From Lacticaseibacillus zeae DSM 20178 = KCTC 3804 (lineage in GTDB: Bacteria > Bacillota > Bacilli > Lactobacillales > Lactobacillaceae): a DNA stretch of 64,000 bases. Position numbers and translations under genes: made by a program. Positions 52,002-60,224 of this stretch are shown here, piece by piece. The stretch covers positions 1-64,000 of the forward strand of contig NZ_BACQ01000055.1 of the NCBI RefSeq assembly GCF_000260435.1, in the 5' to 3' direction. Position 1 is the stretch's first letter. Each line of letters starts with the position of its first letter. The notes beneath the pieces were generated by a model. That model saw only the letters and a list, made by a program, of their open reading frames with translations, was not told where the DNA came from and did no database searches.

Positions 52002-52672
52002 CAAAGCGTTTGTTTTTTAAGAATCTTCAAGTGATCATCAAGTGTATAGACAATCGGCTGCGCATTGCCGATCTCGACTTTGTTGATACCGGCGTTGCTG
52101 ATGTCTTCCATGTACTTAACCAGCGCCCGTAGCGTTGATCCATGTGCCACGATGAGCTGATTCTTGCCTGCCATGAGCCGCGGCGCCAACTCGGCACTCC
52201 AGTACGGCAGCAAGCGTTCACTCGCATCCGCAAGACTTTCACCCCGCGGAATAATGGTGGCCGGGTACTGGTGGTAACGGCGCGAACGACTGGGATGCGC
52301 CAGCAACGGCGGATGCGCGTAAAAGCTGCGCCGCCAGCTGGCAACCTGATCCGGGCCAAAAAGTTTGCGGGTCAGGTCTTTGTTGATCCCGCGCAACGCC
52401 CCATAATGCCGTTCATTCAGCCGCCAACTTTTGGTAATCGGCAGGTAATTCTGCCCGATCTTATCCTGCACAATGTAAGCAGTCATGATCGCGCGCGACA
52501 GCACACTGGTGTGGACATGATCAAACAGGATCCCGGTTGTCGCGATCTTGCTGCCGGCCTCGGCTGCTTGAGCCTTACCATGCGCGGTTAACCCCACATC
52601 GGACCAGCCGGTATAAGTATTTTGTTGATTGGCAATGCTTTCGCCATGGCGTAAAAGGACTAGTTTGACCAA
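52001..52672 (-). CDS. gpmA: 2,3-bisphosphoglycerate-dependent phosphoglycerate mutase
   Basis: A 223-residue histidine-phosphatase-type mutase interconverting 3- and 2-phosphoglycerate. Active-site features: LLRHGESIANQQNTYTGWSD (split about residues 6-25, phosphorylated His8), LNERHYGALRGINK (about 87-100), RGESLADASERLLPYW (about 150) and VAHGSTLRALV (about 184). It is somewhat shorter and more diverged than the main glycolytic enzyme, so it may be a second copy. ATG follows GGAGGTCGAGATTTG. Confidence 0.9.
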   Translation of the reverse strand: MVKLVLLRHGESIANQQNTYTGWSDVGLTAHGKAQAAEAGSKIATTGILFDHVHTSVLSRAIMTAYIVQDKIGQNYLPITKSWRLNERHYGALRGINKDLTRKLFGPDQVASWRRSFYAHPPLLAHPSRSRRYHQYPATIIPRGESLADASERLLPYWSAELAPRLMAGKNQLIVAHGSTLRALVKYMEDISNAGINKVEIGNAQPIVYTLDDHLKILKKQTL

Positions 52673-52834
52673 ATCTCGACCTCCCTATCTAAACTAGTAT
52701 AACAATCTCAGCTGAATTAGTGTAGCCTGGCTTGGCAGCAACTGCTTTGCCGCCAAGTCACGAAAATGATAGGCTACTATATATTGAGACAAGCAAGGCG
52801 AGCACTGCCTTAGCTTTTAGAAAGAAGGATGCTC

Positions 52835-53941
52835 ATGGCCAAGTCGCTTCGATCGGTCACGATGGTCGAGCTTTTTTATGATTTGATTTTTGCCTATGCC
52901 GTTGGTCGCATGGCGCAAACCCTGGCATTGCCGGTGCATGGCAGGATCGCACCGCAAATAATCGGAGAATTTTTATTGATGCTGCTGGTATTTTGGGTGA
53001 TTTGGACCTACCAGACCGTCTTAACGAATCAGTTTTCCCATCACCAATGGCGCCACAACCTTTTTAGCCTGTTCAACATGTTCTGGGTCATTGTTTTGAG
53101 CACCGCGATCACCAGCGACCTCGCCACAACCAAGTGGCCGTGTCAACTGAGCACCGCAGTTTTATTTTTGAGCCTAGCAAGCGAATATGGCTTGGTTTGG
53201 CGAAAAAATCATGCAACCCTCGCCAAAATATCCGGACTGACACTTGCGACCGGTAGCGTGATTGCCTTGATATCGCTCTTTCTAAAGCCGTACACCCTCT
53301 CGTTCGCTGTCTTTTTTGTGGGGATTGTCGGCGCCGCCCTGATGCCATCCTTGGTTTGGCGACCAAATAGAGCCCCACTGACCGATCTCGCTCATCTAAG
53401 CGAACGGTACGCGTTGCTGGTTTTGTTGATCTTCGGCGAATCGATTATTGGCGTGGCGGACACGGTCTATGCCGGTCTTTCCTTGCCGGCAGCACTTTTC
53501 TTTCTGGTCGTCATGCTGTTGTTTGTGGCTTATCAACTTGTTTATGATAACGGCCTCAATCGCCGGCAGAAAAATGGTGGTTTAGCGGTGATCCATCTGC
53601 ATTATCCGCTCATGGCGGCGATTCTCAGTCTCAGTACGCTGATCCACTTATGGTTGGCGCATTCACTTGATCCCCAGTGGTTTGCTTTTGCCATCACCCT
53701 CACTTTGGCTGTCTACTATTTTAGTCTCATCGGTTACCTAAGTGCTTACCCGGTCAAGCGGATTGATATTGGCTTCAAACGCTGGTTCTACTTAGGCTTC
53801 TCGCTTTTGATCTTTGGTGTCTACAGCTTGATGACATCTGTCATGCCCCTGCCCTTCCTGCTCGGCTTAACCGCCTATCTCCTCGCCGACACGCTTTATC
53901 TTTGGCAATTCATCTTACATCCCAATGGACCGACCTATTAG
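52835..53941 (+). CDS. Low temperature requirement A (LtrA)-like membrane protein
   Basis: A ~368-residue protein with about ten membrane segments and the LtrA-family opening VTMVELFYDLIFAYAVGRMA (split about residues 7-26) and LFGESIIGVADTV near 195. The biochemical role of the family is unknown; a Listeria relative was linked to growth at low temperature. ATG 52835 is 6 nt after GAAGG; an in-frame ATG two codons earlier overlaps that site. Confidence 0.88.
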   Translation: MAKSLRSVTMVELFYDLIFAYAVGRMAQTLALPVHGRIAPQIIGEFLLMLLVFWVIWTYQTVLTNQFSHHQWRHNLFSLFNMFWVIVLSTAITSDLATTKWPCQLSTAVLFLSLASEYGLVWRKNHATLAKISGLTLATGSVIALISLFLKPYTLSFAVFFVGIVGAALMPSLVWRPNRAPLTDLAHLSERYALLVLLIFGESIIGVADTVYAGLSLPAALFFLVVMLLFVAYQLVYDNGLNRRQKNGGLAVIHLHYPLMAAILSLSTLIHLWLAHSLDPQWFAFAITLTLAVYYFSLIGYLSAYPVKRIDIGFKRWFYLGFSLLIFGVYSLMTSVMPLPFLLGLTAYLLADTLYLWQFILHPNGPTY

Positions 53942-54012
53942 GATGTATAATTAAAGAGTGTAAACCAGTTCACTCTGAACTGATAAATGCATCCAAGAAA
54001 GGGGAGCTCCAC

Positions 54013-54296
54013 ATGACAACCTATGATGTCACCTTCAACACGGTTGATGGCAAATCACTGATCAAGCGAACGTCGAAAGCGACCACGAAAATGCCCGAGT
54101 TTGGGAAGACGCGGTGGAACGGTTTGACGCTGATCATCTTTACATCAAAATGAATGATAAGACAATGGTCAGCCTACTGCGGCGAGCCGTTGTCAGAATC
54201 GATATGACGGAACTGCCAAGTGATATCGAAAAACGCGCTAATCGACGCGATGAGTTCCGCAACGCCATGTACACACTGAGTCAAATCGGCTTGTAG
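54013..54296 (+). pseudogene. Frameshifted small gene of unknown function
   Basis: ATG 54013 follows AAGGGGAG and opens MTTYDVTFNTVDGKSLIKRT; this frame then runs off into a poor tail and stops at 54151. A second frame, one base displaced, reads ESDHENARVWEDAVERF, then DADHLYIKMND and SLLRRAVVRIDMTEL to a stop at 54294. The two together make a protein-like ~95-residue product, so one base is probably missing near 54060-54080. No family was recognised. It could be a sequencing error, a true pseudogene or, less likely, programmed frameshifting. Confidence 0.6.
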
Positions 54297-54382
54297 ATGG
54301 ATTATCGAAACCCAACCATACAGTGACGCGGTTTCGATGATGAATGAACATATAGCTGACTTGCTTAATTCACAAGCATGCC

Positions 54383-54428
54383 AAAAAAGAATCCGCCTCG
54401 GCTCAAAGCCAAAGCGGATTCTTTTTTT
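54383..54428 (-). terminator. Terminator of the lactate oxidase gene
   Basis: AAAAAAGAATCCGC and GCGGATTCTTTTTTT form a 14-bp stem with an inner GGCT/AGCC pair, 28 bp beyond the stop codon. Confidence 0.92.
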
Positions 54429-54456
54429 GCGTCTTAAGGATCTACTGACACCGAAA

Positions 54457-55572
54457 CTAGTCAGCGTAGTTAAAATGGGTTAATGGTGCATGCTTGACGT
54501 CCTCAATGGTCTTGGTTCCGGCAAGCTGCATGATGATTTCAAGTTCGTGGTCAATTTGTTCGAACACGCTTTGAACCCCTTGAGCACCGCCTAAGGCCAA
54601 GCCGTAAATAACCGGACGACCAAACGCGACCAGATCAGCACCGGCTGCTAACGCCTTGAAAGCGTGGCTGCCGCGGCGAATTCCGGAATCAAAGATGATC
54701 GGAACGCGCTTGTTGACCGCCTTAGCAATAGCCGGCAAAACATCAAAGGAAGCCGGGCCACCATTCAACTGCCGGCCGCCATGGTTAGAAACATAGACAG
54801 CAGCTGCACCTGCGCCAATTGCCCGCAAAGCATCCTCTGGTGACTGAATGCCCTTAACGATCACCGGCAAGTCCGTGTACTCCGCAATGCGGCGGACATC
54901 GTCTTCACCGATCTTCTGTGCGGCAGAGGCATAAATTTCACCGATACCCTTACCTTTACCGTCGCCTTCGGAATATTTTTCCAGGTTCGGCATTGGAATT
55001 GGGAATTGGAAGTTATTAATGATATCTTCTTCGCGATAGCCATCAACGGTCGCATCAACGGTGAGGATAATCCCTTTGACACCGGCCTTTTTGGCTTCAT
55101 CAAGCAAGCTCTTGTTAAAGTCCCAATCTTTGCTCATATAGAGCTGGAACAATTGCGGCGCACCGTTGCCGGCTGCTGCTGTGTCAGCAATTGATGTTGA
55201 ACTGTAGGTGCTTTGGGCCATCAAGCCACCAACTGCAGCAATACCGCGGGCGGTATCTTTTTCACCCTGACTGTGTGCCAGTCCTTGAGCCGCTGTCGGC
55301 GCCATCATGACTGGTGTCTTCAAGTCAATACCCAAAAAGCTGGTCGACAAGTCCGGTGAGTCAATATTCGACAACGCCTTCGGAACAATCTGTGCATGAT
55401 TGAAAGCCTTGGTGTTCTCGGCTAAAGTCCATTCATCTTCGGATCCGCCAACAATGTACCCGAATCCGCCTGTTGGAATAATCTTCTTCGCTTCATCCGC
55501 CAATGACGGCAAATTCAAAATATTCAGTTTTTTCTCTGCATCGCTCTGTTCGTAACCATTAACAACTGTCAT
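54457..55572 (-). CDS. lctO: L-lactate oxidase (FMN-dependent alpha-hydroxy acid oxidase)
   Basis: A 371-residue TIM-barrel flavoenzyme that oxidises L-lactate to pyruvate with oxygen, producing hydrogen peroxide. Motifs: MMAPTAAQGLAHSQGE near residue 90, QSTYSSTSIAD near 120, LFQLYMSKD near 145, and the catalytic VSNHGGRQLNGGPASF near 262-277 with His and Arg. It fits the lactate-oxidase branch rather than membrane-linked lactate dehydrogenases. ATG is 10 nt after GGGAGG. Strong repeats in the promoter suggest control by oxygen or carbon source. Confidence 0.93.
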   Translation of the reverse strand: MTVVNGYEQSDAEKKLNILNLPSLADEAKKIIPTGGFGYIVGGSEDEWTLAENTKAFNHAQIVPKALSNIDSPDLSTSFLGIDLKTPVMMAPTAAQGLAHSQGEKDTARGIAAVGGLMAQSTYSSTSIADTAAAGNGAPQLFQLYMSKDWDFNKSLLDEAKKAGVKGIILTVDATVDGYREEDIINNFQFPIPMPNLEKYSEGDGKGKGIGEIYASAAQKIGEDDVRRIAEYTDLPVIVKGIQSPEDALRAIGAGAAAVYVSNHGGRQLNGGPASFDVLPAIAKAVNKRVPIIFDSGIRRGSHAFKALAAGADLVAFGRPVIYGLALGGAQGVQSVFEQIDHELEIIMQLAGTKTIEDVKHAPLTHFNYAD

Positions 55573-55596
55573 GTGTCAAAAAGCCTCCCAAATTGC

Positions 55597-55645
55597 TTAC
55601 TTATTAGAACACTTATTAGTGTAACACTTATAATTAGTAAGTAAA
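55597..55645 (-). promoter_or_regulatory. lctO promoter with three direct repeats
   Basis: Minus strand: TTTACT and TACACT boxes are 16 bp apart. Three copies of CTAAT(TA)AAGT(G) lie at 55637-55625, 55619-55610 and 55607-55599, and the ends TTACTTAC/GTAAG are also inverted. The repeats cover both boxes and the start region, which suggests cooperative binding of a regulator. Confidence 0.6.
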
Positions 55646-55719
55646 GAGAATTTGCTGATTTTTTGTAAGTGGTTATGTAAATGCTTAAGCATCAGCATGT
55701 TGGCGCCTAATAACAAGTA

Positions 55720-55753
55720 AAAAGGAGAAGCCCGCAACTGCGTCTTCTCCTTA
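55720..55753 (-). terminator. Terminator of the CsbD-like gene
   Basis: AAGGAGAAG and CTTCTCCTT pair perfectly around a 13-nt loop, 30 bp beyond the stop codon of the minus-strand gene. Confidence 0.75.
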
Positions 55754-55782
55754 AGTAACTATCGGCCGTCTTGTTTCAGCCG

Positions 55783-55992
55783 TTAATCTTCTTTTTTCCC
55801 TTTGGCCTTATCAACCACGTCATTGAACTTTTCGGCAATCTTGTCCTTGGCATCGCTAAGCTTTTCTTTCGCTTCGCCTACCATTTGCTCGGTCTTGCCC
55901 TTAGCCTCGGTTGATTTGTCACCAGTCACCTTGCCAGCAGTTTCCTTTACTTTACCGCTAACTTTGTCTTTTGCTGCATCAAAATCTGCCAT
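55783..55992 (-). CDS. CsbD-family stress protein
   Basis: A 69-residue, very polar protein made of Lys/Glu/Asp/Ala-rich helices with the CsbD pattern ([19 protein letters not shown], then a second similar stretch [19 protein letters not shown]). In Bacillus csbD belongs to the general stress regulon; its molecular role is unknown. ATG 55992 is 8 nt after AAGGG; longer upstream frames have no site. Flanked by terminators, so it is a single-gene unit. Confidence 0.9.
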   Translation of the reverse strand: MADFDAAKDKVSGKVKETAGKVTGDKSTEAKGKTEQMVGEAKEKLSDAKDKIAEKFNDVVDKAKGKKED

Positions 55993-56121
55993 ATGATCAG
56001 TCCCTTCTTTTTTACTTACTTTAAGTGTACCAAGTTGACTGATTCGCTGGCTATTATTTTGCTCGTAAAGATATGAATTATTTTTCCGGGTTACCGCCAT
56101 CCTGATTATCAAATTCGAGTG

Positions 56122-56153
56122 AAAAAAAGAACCCTCCATATTCATGGAGAGTC
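56122..56153 (-). terminator. Terminator after the first DUF2187-like gene
   Basis: Minus strand: CTCTCCAT and ATGGAGGG pair around GAAT, followed by TTCTTTTTTT. It lies 18 bp beyond the stop codon. Confidence 0.85.
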
Positions 56154-56170
56154 CCGCGATCATTTCAAAC

Positions 56171-56428
56171 CTAATGCCGTGCACCCGGCCGTTTTTCTTC
56201 AGGCGCTGGCGGAATTACCGCCTTACCGCCTTTTTTAATATGCTTATAGTTCACAACCGTTTTGTTCTTCATATCTTCAACTAACGAAGCATCATCAGGT
56301 GAAAAACTGTCAATGGTCAGCATCGCTGCATTGGCGTATAGCTTTTCAACGGTTCCCTTGAAACTCAATGGCACATCCTTGGTCTTGCGCACTGAAACTT
56401 TGTCGCCTACAACGATATCTTGTGACAC
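56171..56428 (-). CDS. DUF2187/KOW-like small protein, copy 1
   Basis: An 85-residue protein with a short beta-rich core: [29 protein letters not shown] and [15 protein letters not shown]. This resembles DUF2187/YkvS-type SH3-like domains. The start is GTG 56428 (MSQDIVVGD), exactly 7 nt after GGAGG; an ATG 23 codons earlier lacks a site. It is a paralogue of the protein at 56937-57191. The C-terminus is basic and proline-rich. Function unknown. Confidence 0.78.
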   Translation of the reverse strand: MSQDIVVGDKVSVRKTKDVPLSFKGTVEKLYANAAMLTIDSFSPDDASLVEDMKNKTVVNYKHIKKGGKAVIPPAPEEKRPGARH

Positions 56429-56530
56429 ACAAAAACCTCCTCTTGAACGCGGTGTTTTGAAACCATCAACTGGCTGAGAAACATCGCACTGGGACAAAAA
56501 CTTAAATAAACCAAGTTAAGGTGGGGAGAT

Positions 56531-56737
56531 TCACTTAGTTGCCTGCACCTTGACCTTAATCGGTGCGTTCAGATCAACCGAATCACTGTAATGTTGCAAC
56601 AAGTAGCGTTGCATGGCTTCACGTGCTTCCTTCTTGGTCATCTGGTGACAGATCCGCGAAGAATCGTGCCGATGACCCCACTTGTCCGTGTATTGACCTA
56701 CAACTGCATAATCACGAAGATGCGCTGCAAATAACAT
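56531..56737 (-). CDS. Small protein of unknown function
   Basis: A 68-residue soluble, basic protein (MLFAAHLRDYAVVGQYTDKW at the start, MTKKEAREAMQRYLLQHY in the middle). ATG 56737 was chosen with TAGGGG 4-5 nt upstream; an in-frame ATG 11 codons earlier has no site. It stands between two DUF2187-like genes on the same strand and may be co-transcribed with them. No family recognised. Confidence 0.65.
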   Translation of the reverse strand: MLFAAHLRDYAVVGQYTDKWGHRHDSSRICHQMTKKEAREAMQRYLLQHYSDSVDLNAPIKVKVQATK

Positions 56738-56936
56738 GATTCCCCTAACCACCTTTTCTAATTGTACCATGACTCGGTACGCGTATTTGTATCACAAGAT
56801 GTATTTATACACCCTAATCGGTTCCGTTTCAACCACTTCGGCAAAAAAAGATGTTACAGTTGTCCGCAGCTCACGAGACACCAGTAACACCAATGGTTTA
56901 GCGATTTCAATTTCTCCTCTTTTAAACGTCGATTTG

Positions 56937-57191
56937 CTACCCGACATCTCTTTGAAGCGGCTTGTCATATGTTGTTTCCAGACGATCACTTTTACTCTGC
57001 TTCATTTTATTGAACGCAATGACGGTCCGGCCAATCAAATCCTGCACGTTGAAGCGATCGCGTCTGTCATAATCCAGAATCTTCACGAGCGCCGAGTTTT
57101 CGTAACATTTTTCGATTTGGCCGATGAAAGCATGTTCCATATTGCCATTGGCCTGGCACAAAACGGTCATTCCTGCTTTTGCGTGTTTCAT
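56937..57191 (-). CDS. DUF2187/KOW-like small protein, copy 2
   Basis: An 84-residue protein with the same core as the protein at 56171-56428: AGMTVLCQANG, FIGQIEKCYENSALVKILDY and LIGRTVIAFNKMK. The pattern (aromatic after KLY/KCY, then hydrophobic strand, then RTV/KTV) shows that the two are paralogues. AAGGAGGC lies 9 nt before ATG. The palindromic repeat copy E is just upstream. Function unknown. Confidence 0.75.
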   Translation of the reverse strand: MKHAKAGMTVLCQANGNMEHAFIGQIEKCYENSALVKILDYDRRDRFNVQDLIGRTVIAFNKMKQSKSDRLETTYDKPLQRDVG

Positions 57192-57523
57192 CTTAATTGC
57201 CTCCTTGTGAGCGTGTGCTGGCTCCTGCGCCAGCGCACGCGTTAATGAATTTAGTTAAGATTATCAACACGAATATCTTATTGTCAATATAGTTATTAAT
57301 TTATATATAAATATTCATGTTTTCGTCACAAATAGCCGCAGTAGCAGGTGATTGTGACGTTGTTTTGACGTCAATTAGGCCCTTTTTGTCCCAGATTCCT
57401 CTTGATAACAAACCTTTTTTTAGAATGCCAAGCAAAAGATAGATCACCTAATCTGCCATTTTCAATATTGACATTCGCACTAAAAAAGCCAACGATGATG
57501 TGCAGTAAACTCTTGGCAAGGCG
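57192..57523. other. Divergent promoter region with AT-rich DNA
   Basis: Between the DUF2187-like gene (minus) and the MFS gene (plus) lie repeat copy E, an AT-rich stretch (about 57260-57320) and a TTGACA at about 57468 without a well-spaced -10 box. No further gene was seen. Confidence 0.5.
57208..57243. repeat. Palindromic intergenic repeat, short copy E
   Basis: TGAGCGTGTGCTGGC and GCGCCAGCGCACGCG pair directly. These are the outer arms of the ~118-bp repeat family (compare GAGCGTGAGC..GGCGCG at copies A and D) with the central ~80 bp missing, so it looks like an internally deleted copy. Confidence 0.65.
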
Positions 57524-58765
57524 ATGGTTTTTGTGGACAGGCACGTTTTTGGAGCAACTTTTTCTTCACTACGTTCAACCAACTTCCGCCGATTTTGGAT
57601 CGGGCAGTGTATTTCAGTCATGGGGACCTGGATTCAACGAACCACCCAGACATGGCTGGTTTACCAGATGACCAAGTCCGCTTTTCTGGTTGGCTTACTG
57701 GCTGCGGCCCAATTTGTTCCGATTATGGCACTCACTTTAGTCGCCGGTACGCTGATCGACCGCTATCCCAAACGTCAGATTCTTTTGCTGACACAGTTTG
57801 GCTTTTTGGTGCTGGGCGCCATCATGACAACGCTGACTTTTTTGAAAATCATTCAATACTGGCAGATCCTTGCGATCGCGTTAGGCTATGGGATTCTTCA
57901 AAGTTTTGACACGCCCACCAGGCAATCGTATGTGATCGAACTTGTCGGCAGAAAAGATCTTATGAATGGCATCTCGCTGAATTCGTCTATTTTCAATCTG
58001 GCCAAAATTGCCGGTCCGTCTTTGGCCGGGATCCTCATGGTGACCATCGGCGTGGCGCCGTGTTTTCTGATCGACACCTTGAGTTATATTGCGATTATTA
58101 TTGGCTTGTTCATGATTCACCAGGAGCATCCGGTTGCCCGGCATACGCCGCGCCACATCATTGCCGATGTCAAAGAGGGACTTGTTTATATTGTGCATCA
58201 TGACAATGTCAAACTGAGTGCCGAACTCATGCTGATTATCTGCACGTTAAATTTCAACAATAATGTCATCATTCCCATTTATGCCCAGGAAGTTCTGGGC
58301 CGCGGTGCCCAAGGCTATGCCAACCTGTTGTCGGCCACTGGTATCGGTTCACTCATTGCGGCATTTCTCATGAGCTACCTCGCGCGATTCGGTCTGCGGC
58401 GTGATTTGTATCTGTTAGTCGCACTGGGAACAGCTTTGATCCAAACGTTGATGATTTTTGTCCACGTTTACTGGTTGGCCATGATTTTCATGATCATCAT
58501 CGGCTTTTGCAATATGGTTTTTCTGAATCAATCCAATGCGGCGTTTCAGTTTTCGATTCCCAACGAGCTGCGCGGTCGTATCATGAGTGTCTATGTTTTA
58601 CTCAACCAAGGCTCGACGCCAATTGGCAGTTTGTATGTCGGTGGCTTGATGGACTTTGCCGGTGGCTTATGGGGTTTCCCTTCCTGTGGCTTGCTGGCAC
58701 TGGTGTTAGTCATCCCAACCTTGTTTGGCCATCGCACGACCGTTAAGCGCTGGTTGCACACCTAA
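57524..58765 (+). CDS. MFS exporter (EntS/MFS_3 type)
   Basis: A 413-residue transporter with about twelve membrane segments. It opens with the typical FSSLRSTNFRRFWIGQCIS and has the loop-2/3 motif GTLIDRYPKRQILL (about residue 78-91) and PNELRGRIMSVYVLLNQGSTP (split about 348-368), usual for MFS_3 drug or metabolite exporters. Substrate unknown. ATG 57524 has only a weak GGCAAGG upstream; a start at the next in-frame Met is not available nearby, so the first residues are uncertain. Confidence 0.9.
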   Translation: MVFVDRHVFGATFSSLRSTNFRRFWIGQCISVMGTWIQRTTQTWLVYQMTKSAFLVGLLAAAQFVPIMALTLVAGTLIDRYPKRQILLLTQFGFLVLGAIMTTLTFLKIIQYWQILAIALGYGILQSFDTPTRQSYVIELVGRKDLMNGISLNSSIFNLAKIAGPSLAGILMVTIGVAPCFLIDTLSYIAIIIGLFMIHQEHPVARHTPRHIIADVKEGLVYIVHHDNVKLSAELMLIICTLNFNNNVIIPIYAQEVLGRGAQGYANLLSATGIGSLIAAFLMSYLARFGLRRDLYLLVALGTALIQTLMIFVHVYWLAMIFMIIIGFCNMVFLNQSNAAFQFSIPNELRGRIMSVYVLLNQGSTPIGSLYVGGLMDFAGGLWGFPSCGLLALVLVIPTLFGHRTTVKRWLHT

Positions 58766-58803
58766 AATCACCAAAATTCGTCATCTGATGCTGAATACGC
58801 AAA

Positions 58804-58836
58804 AAAATGAGCTTCCAACGCGCGGAAGCTCATTTG
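58804..58836. terminator. Bidirectional terminator between the MFS and proA genes
   Basis: AAATGAGCTTCC and GGAAGCTCATTT form a perfect 12-bp stem with a 7-nt loop, preceded by an A-run; it lies between convergent genes. Confidence 0.88.
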
Positions 58837-58876
58837 CTCCACTTGATGACAACATTTTTAATGGTAAAACAATATA

Positions 58877-60133
58877 CTAATCTTCACGTACCTGGCCATT
58901 GCCCAGCACCTGGTACTTAATCGTCGTCAGTGCAGCCAAGCCCATCGGCCCGCGGGCGTGCAGCTTTTGGGTGCTGATGCCGATTTCAGCGCCGAAGCCG
59001 AACTCAAAGCCATCCGTGAACCGCGTCGAAGCATTCACATACACCACCGCAGCATCAACCTGTTGGAGAAATCGCTGACTGTTTTGATAATTATCCGTGA
59101 TGATGGCTTCGCTGTGCTTCGTGTTGTGCGCGTTGATATGCGCGATGGCCGCTTCTTCGGAATCCACGACTTTGACTGCCATGATGAGGTCGTTATACTC
59201 CGTGTCCCAATCTTCGTTTGTCGCCGCGTGCATGCTCGGCACGATGGCGCGCGCTCGCTGATCGCCACGCAGCTCAACGCCGTGTTCCTGCAACGCTTTG
59301 GCAATCACCGGTAGCTGCTCGTCAGCCACATCTGCATGAATCAAGAGCTTTTCGGCAGCATTGCAGACAGATGGCCGCTGAACCTTGGCATTGACCACAA
59401 TCGCCACCGCCATTTCCAACTGTGACTGGGCATCAACATAAATATGGCAGTTACCGGCACCGGTCTCAATCACCGGAACCGTTGCTTGCTCCACAACTGC
59501 TTTAATCAGGCCACGCCCGCCTCGCGGAATCAACACGTCGAGGTAATCGTTGAGATGCATTAATTGATTGGCCACTTCATGCCGCGTATCTGTCACCAGT
59601 TGAACCGCATCGCTCGGCAAGCCATGCGTCGCCAATGCATCTTGCAAAACCGTTGCCAATGCCATATTGCTATGCAAGGCTCCTTTGCCGCCGCGTAAAA
59701 TGACGGCATTACCACTTTTAAATGTCAACGCCGCAGCGTCAACTGTCACATTCGGCCGCGCTTCATAAATCATCCCGACGACGCCTAAAGGGACCCGTTT
59801 TTGGGCAATGGTCAACCCAGCATGATTTACCCAGGCGCGATCCGTTTGGGCAGTGGGGTCGTCTAGGACTGCCACCTGCCGCACGCCTGCCGCCATGTCA
59901 GCAATCCGTGCTTCCGTCAACACCAGCCGGTCCTTGAATTTGCTCGGCATCATGCTGGCAGCTTTCAGATCCTCCTGATTAGCTGCCAAAATGGTTCCCG
60001 TGTGCATCTCCAGCGCATCAGCCATGGCCAGTAAGCCGGCATTTTTCTGCGCCGTGGTTAATTGGCCAAGAATAGCCGCGGCCGCCTTAGCCGCTTTCCC
60101 CATTTGTTCAAGATCGATCGTCGTTGTATCCAT
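58877..60133 (-). CDS. proA: Gamma-glutamyl phosphate reductase
   Basis: A 418-residue ProA that reduces glutamyl-5-phosphate to the semialdehyde in proline synthesis. Family motifs: VPLGVVGMIYEARPNVTVDA (about residues 115-134), GNAVILRGGKGALHSN (about 145-160), PRGGRGLIKAV and the catalytic Cys in QRPSVCNAAEKLLIH (about 260). AAAGGAGAC precedes ATG by 9 nt. It follows proB after 91 bp and shares its T-box-controlled promoter. Confidence 0.96.
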   Translation of the reverse strand: MDTTTIDLEQMGKAAKAAAAILGQLTTAQKNAGLLAMADALEMHTGTILAANQEDLKAASMMPSKFKDRLVLTEARIADMAAGVRQVAVLDDPTAQTDRAWVNHAGLTIAQKRVPLGVVGMIYEARPNVTVDAAALTFKSGNAVILRGGKGALHSNMALATVLQDALATHGLPSDAVQLVTDTRHEVANQLMHLNDYLDVLIPRGGRGLIKAVVEQATVPVIETGAGNCHIYVDAQSQLEMAVAIVVNAKVQRPSVCNAAEKLLIHADVADEQLPVIAKALQEHGVELRGDQRARAIVPSMHAATNEDWDTEYNDLIMAVKVVDSEEAAIAHINAHNTKHSEAIITDNYQNSQRFLQQVDAAVVYVNASTRFTDGFEFGFGAEIGISTQKLHARGPMGLAALTTIKYQVLGNGQVRED

Positions 60134-60224
60134 TTAAGTCGTCTCCTTTACCGATTGCGAGCCGCAGCGGCTGACAAAATGGCTGCCTTTTTCCTCGTGT
60201 CATCTTATACGTGTGGTTTTAAAT

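Noticed and set aside
56792-56989. A 65-codon minus-strand frame between the two DUF2187-like genes
   Set aside because: Overlaps the neighbouring gene by 53 bp out of frame and has no ribosome site.
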